Source of the DNA: Flavobacterium panici
GTDB lineage: Bacteria; Bacteroidota; Bacteroidia; Flavobacteriales; Flavobacteriaceae
NCBI RefSeq assembly: GCF_903819335.1
Contig: NZ_CAIJDE010000058.1
Span: forward strand, 119,013-183,012
Length of the DNA: 64,000 nt
Direction: 5' to 3'
Both the position numbers and the translations under genes were made by a program. Every line of letters begins with the position of its first letter. Positions within the stretch are counted from its first letter, which is position 1. This document shows, piece after piece, positions 63,114 to 64,000 of this stretch. The notes beneath the pieces are model-generated. The model was not told the DNA's origin, ran no database searches, and saw nothing but the letters and a program-made list of their open reading frames with translations.

Positions 63114-63941
63114 CTAGTATAAATAATTCAGAGCTGTAACATCATTCGCATTGAAAGCTCCTGTTTCGTTTGAACTAAAACATGCTCTCATGTAAGATGT
63201 TGCATCATATCCTGAAGGTGTTCCCGGAATTTGAATTGCTCCAACGCCAGCTGTTCCTTCATTTGAATTTTGCCCGCAGCTTTGACGGCTGAACCAGTCT
63301 GTATGGCGTAAACCTATACAGTGTCCTATTTCATGTGCTGCTACGTGTGCATTTACATTTGTTGAATAAGAATCTAATCCGGAATATAATGTAACTGAAT
63401 TATATGGATTTCCTCCAGATGGGAATCCTGCTACTCCACCCGCAGACCCAGTTTGTCTCCGGACAACAATATTTGCTCCAGAAGTACTTGAACTAAAGGT
63501 TAGTGTAAAGTTAATAGACAATCCTAAATTATTGTATCTGTTTATTGCAGCCTGCAATCCGTTGCGCATATTTGTGGTTAGGGCTGTCGTACCAGTTCCT
63601 GATAATCCAACAACTCTAATAGTTCTTGGGGCAGATACTAAATTAGTAGTACGGTATTGTTCTGTAGTAATACCACCGTGAAGATCCATTTTATTTAATT
63701 GATCTTGTGTCACGATAATATCTCCTTCTATAAGGAAAGCATCCTCAACACTACCATCTAAATTAGTATTCTTAATCACCTGAACATCTGAGGTATTTAA
63801 TGACAGTGATCTAAGTTTGTTTAACACCTCTGGTGTTACTTTAAGAGATTCCTGATTTGATTGTACTGCTTCATCTTTGTTACAAGAAAACAGTGTTAGC
63901 GCTATGAATGACAGAGCTAAAATTGATTTAATTTTTTTCAT
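63114..63941 (-). CDS. M57-type zinc metalloprotease lipoprotein
   Basis: 275 residues. Lipobox TLFSC (Cys about 20). Zinc motif AAHEIGHCIGLRHTDW (HExxHxxGxxH, the metzincin-like signature; HEIGH is the hallmark of the dual-action 'HEIGH' family), then the Met-turn candidate SYMRACF. NVIRD-like EAFLIEGDIIVTQDQLNKM precedes the catalytic domain as a possible pro-segment. It should be a surface or secreted protease. The gene stands alone with its own terminator. Confidence 0.92.
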   Translation of the reverse strand: MKKIKSILALSFIALTLFSCNKDEAVQSNQESLKVTPEVLNKLRSLSLNTSDVQVIKNTNLDGSVEDAFLIEGDIIVTQDQLNKMDLHGGITTEQYRTTNLVSAPRTIRVVGLSGTGTTALTTNMRNGLQAAINRYNNLGLSINFTLTFSSSTSGANIVVRRQTGSAGGVAGFPSGGNPYNSVTLYSGLDSYSTNVNAHVAAHEIGHCIGLRHTDWFSRQSCGQNSNEGTAGVGAIQIPGTPSGYDATSYMRACFSSNETGAFNANDVTALNYLY

Positions 63942-64000
63942 AATAAGTTCTTTAGTTGTTAAATAAGTTGATAAATAGGGGCTCTTTTACAAAATATTGT

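Noticed and set aside
1..64000. CRISPR array, insertion sequence, prophage or integrase
   Set aside because: I saw no regularly spaced repeat, transposase, integrase or phage structural gene anywhere in the window.

Overview
The window is chromosomal DNA of a Flavobacterium-like member of the Bacteroidota. Support comes from the AT-rich composition, the SusC/SusD pair with a hybrid two-component regulator, a T9SS type A C-terminal sorting domain, many lipoproteins with a Cys-box signal peptide, families typical of flavobacteria (DUF3570, DUF4266, DUF5777, DUF4960), and TAnnTTTG-type promoter boxes. No rRNA, complete tRNA, CRISPR array, insertion sequence or phage gene is visible. I count about 67 protein-coding loci, three of which are split by single-base frameshifts.

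Layout. (1) 1-13.5 kb, all minus strand: a fructan (levan/inulin) utilisation locus. It has a sensor with a periplasmic sugar-binding domain fused to kinase, receiver and AraC domains, a sugar permease, a periplasmic GH32 beta-fructosidase, SusC, SusD, a DUF4960 glycan-binding lipoprotein, and a second GH32-like lipoprotein cut by the window edge. (2) 13.5-15 kb: gene-poor, with a tRNA-like GC-rich hairpin and possible gene remnants. (3) 15-18.4 kb: LytTR regulator, multi-PAS histidine kinase and single-domain response regulator. (4) 18.8-19.9 kb: a frameshifted small membrane protein beside a T9SS-exported protein. (5) 20.1-26.9 kb: a divergent NmrA/HxlR pair, a response regulator, two SDR-type proteins, a TIGR03643 protein and a PAS kinase. 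(6) 27-31 kb: a broken gene, then thioredoxin, ApbE flavin transferase, DUF4266 lipoprotein and DUF3570 barrel protein, a probable extracytoplasmic flavin/redox unit. (7) 31.3-37 kb: glutamyl-tRNA reductase, an exported truncated-haemoglobin-like lipoprotein, a DUF5777 barrel, an OB-fold protein and, divergently, a cytochrome-c-type lipoprotein with two tandem YceI proteins, together a heme or respiration themed region. (8) 37.2-45.3 kb: an XRE-like regulator and an efflux-type operon (outer-membrane factor, YiaV-like HlyD adaptor, YiaW/DUF3302, barrel protein, frameshifted DUF5692 membrane protein) divergent from a TolB/TPR-type regulator. (9) 45.7-46.7 kb: a TlpA-like thioredoxin. (10) 47.2-62.9 kb: a stress-type accessory region with CinA, DUF2158, an FAD protein, alcohol dehydrogenase, DUF892, a large unrecognised enzyme-like protein, three SDR-or-hydrolase type enzymes, SRPBCC, CorA, small hypothetical proteins, two lone response regulators and a TetR regulator. 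(11) 63.1-63.9 kb: an M57-type metalloprotease lipoprotein.

How genes work together. The first 13.5 kb is a coherent sense-bind-import-hydrolyse pathway for fructans. The ApbE cluster and the heme cluster look like envelope redox modules. The efflux cluster has adaptor and outer-membrane parts but no classical pump, which makes the frameshifted DUF5692 protein the natural candidate for the missing inner-membrane part. All family names come from reading the translated sequence by eye. No database search was run.
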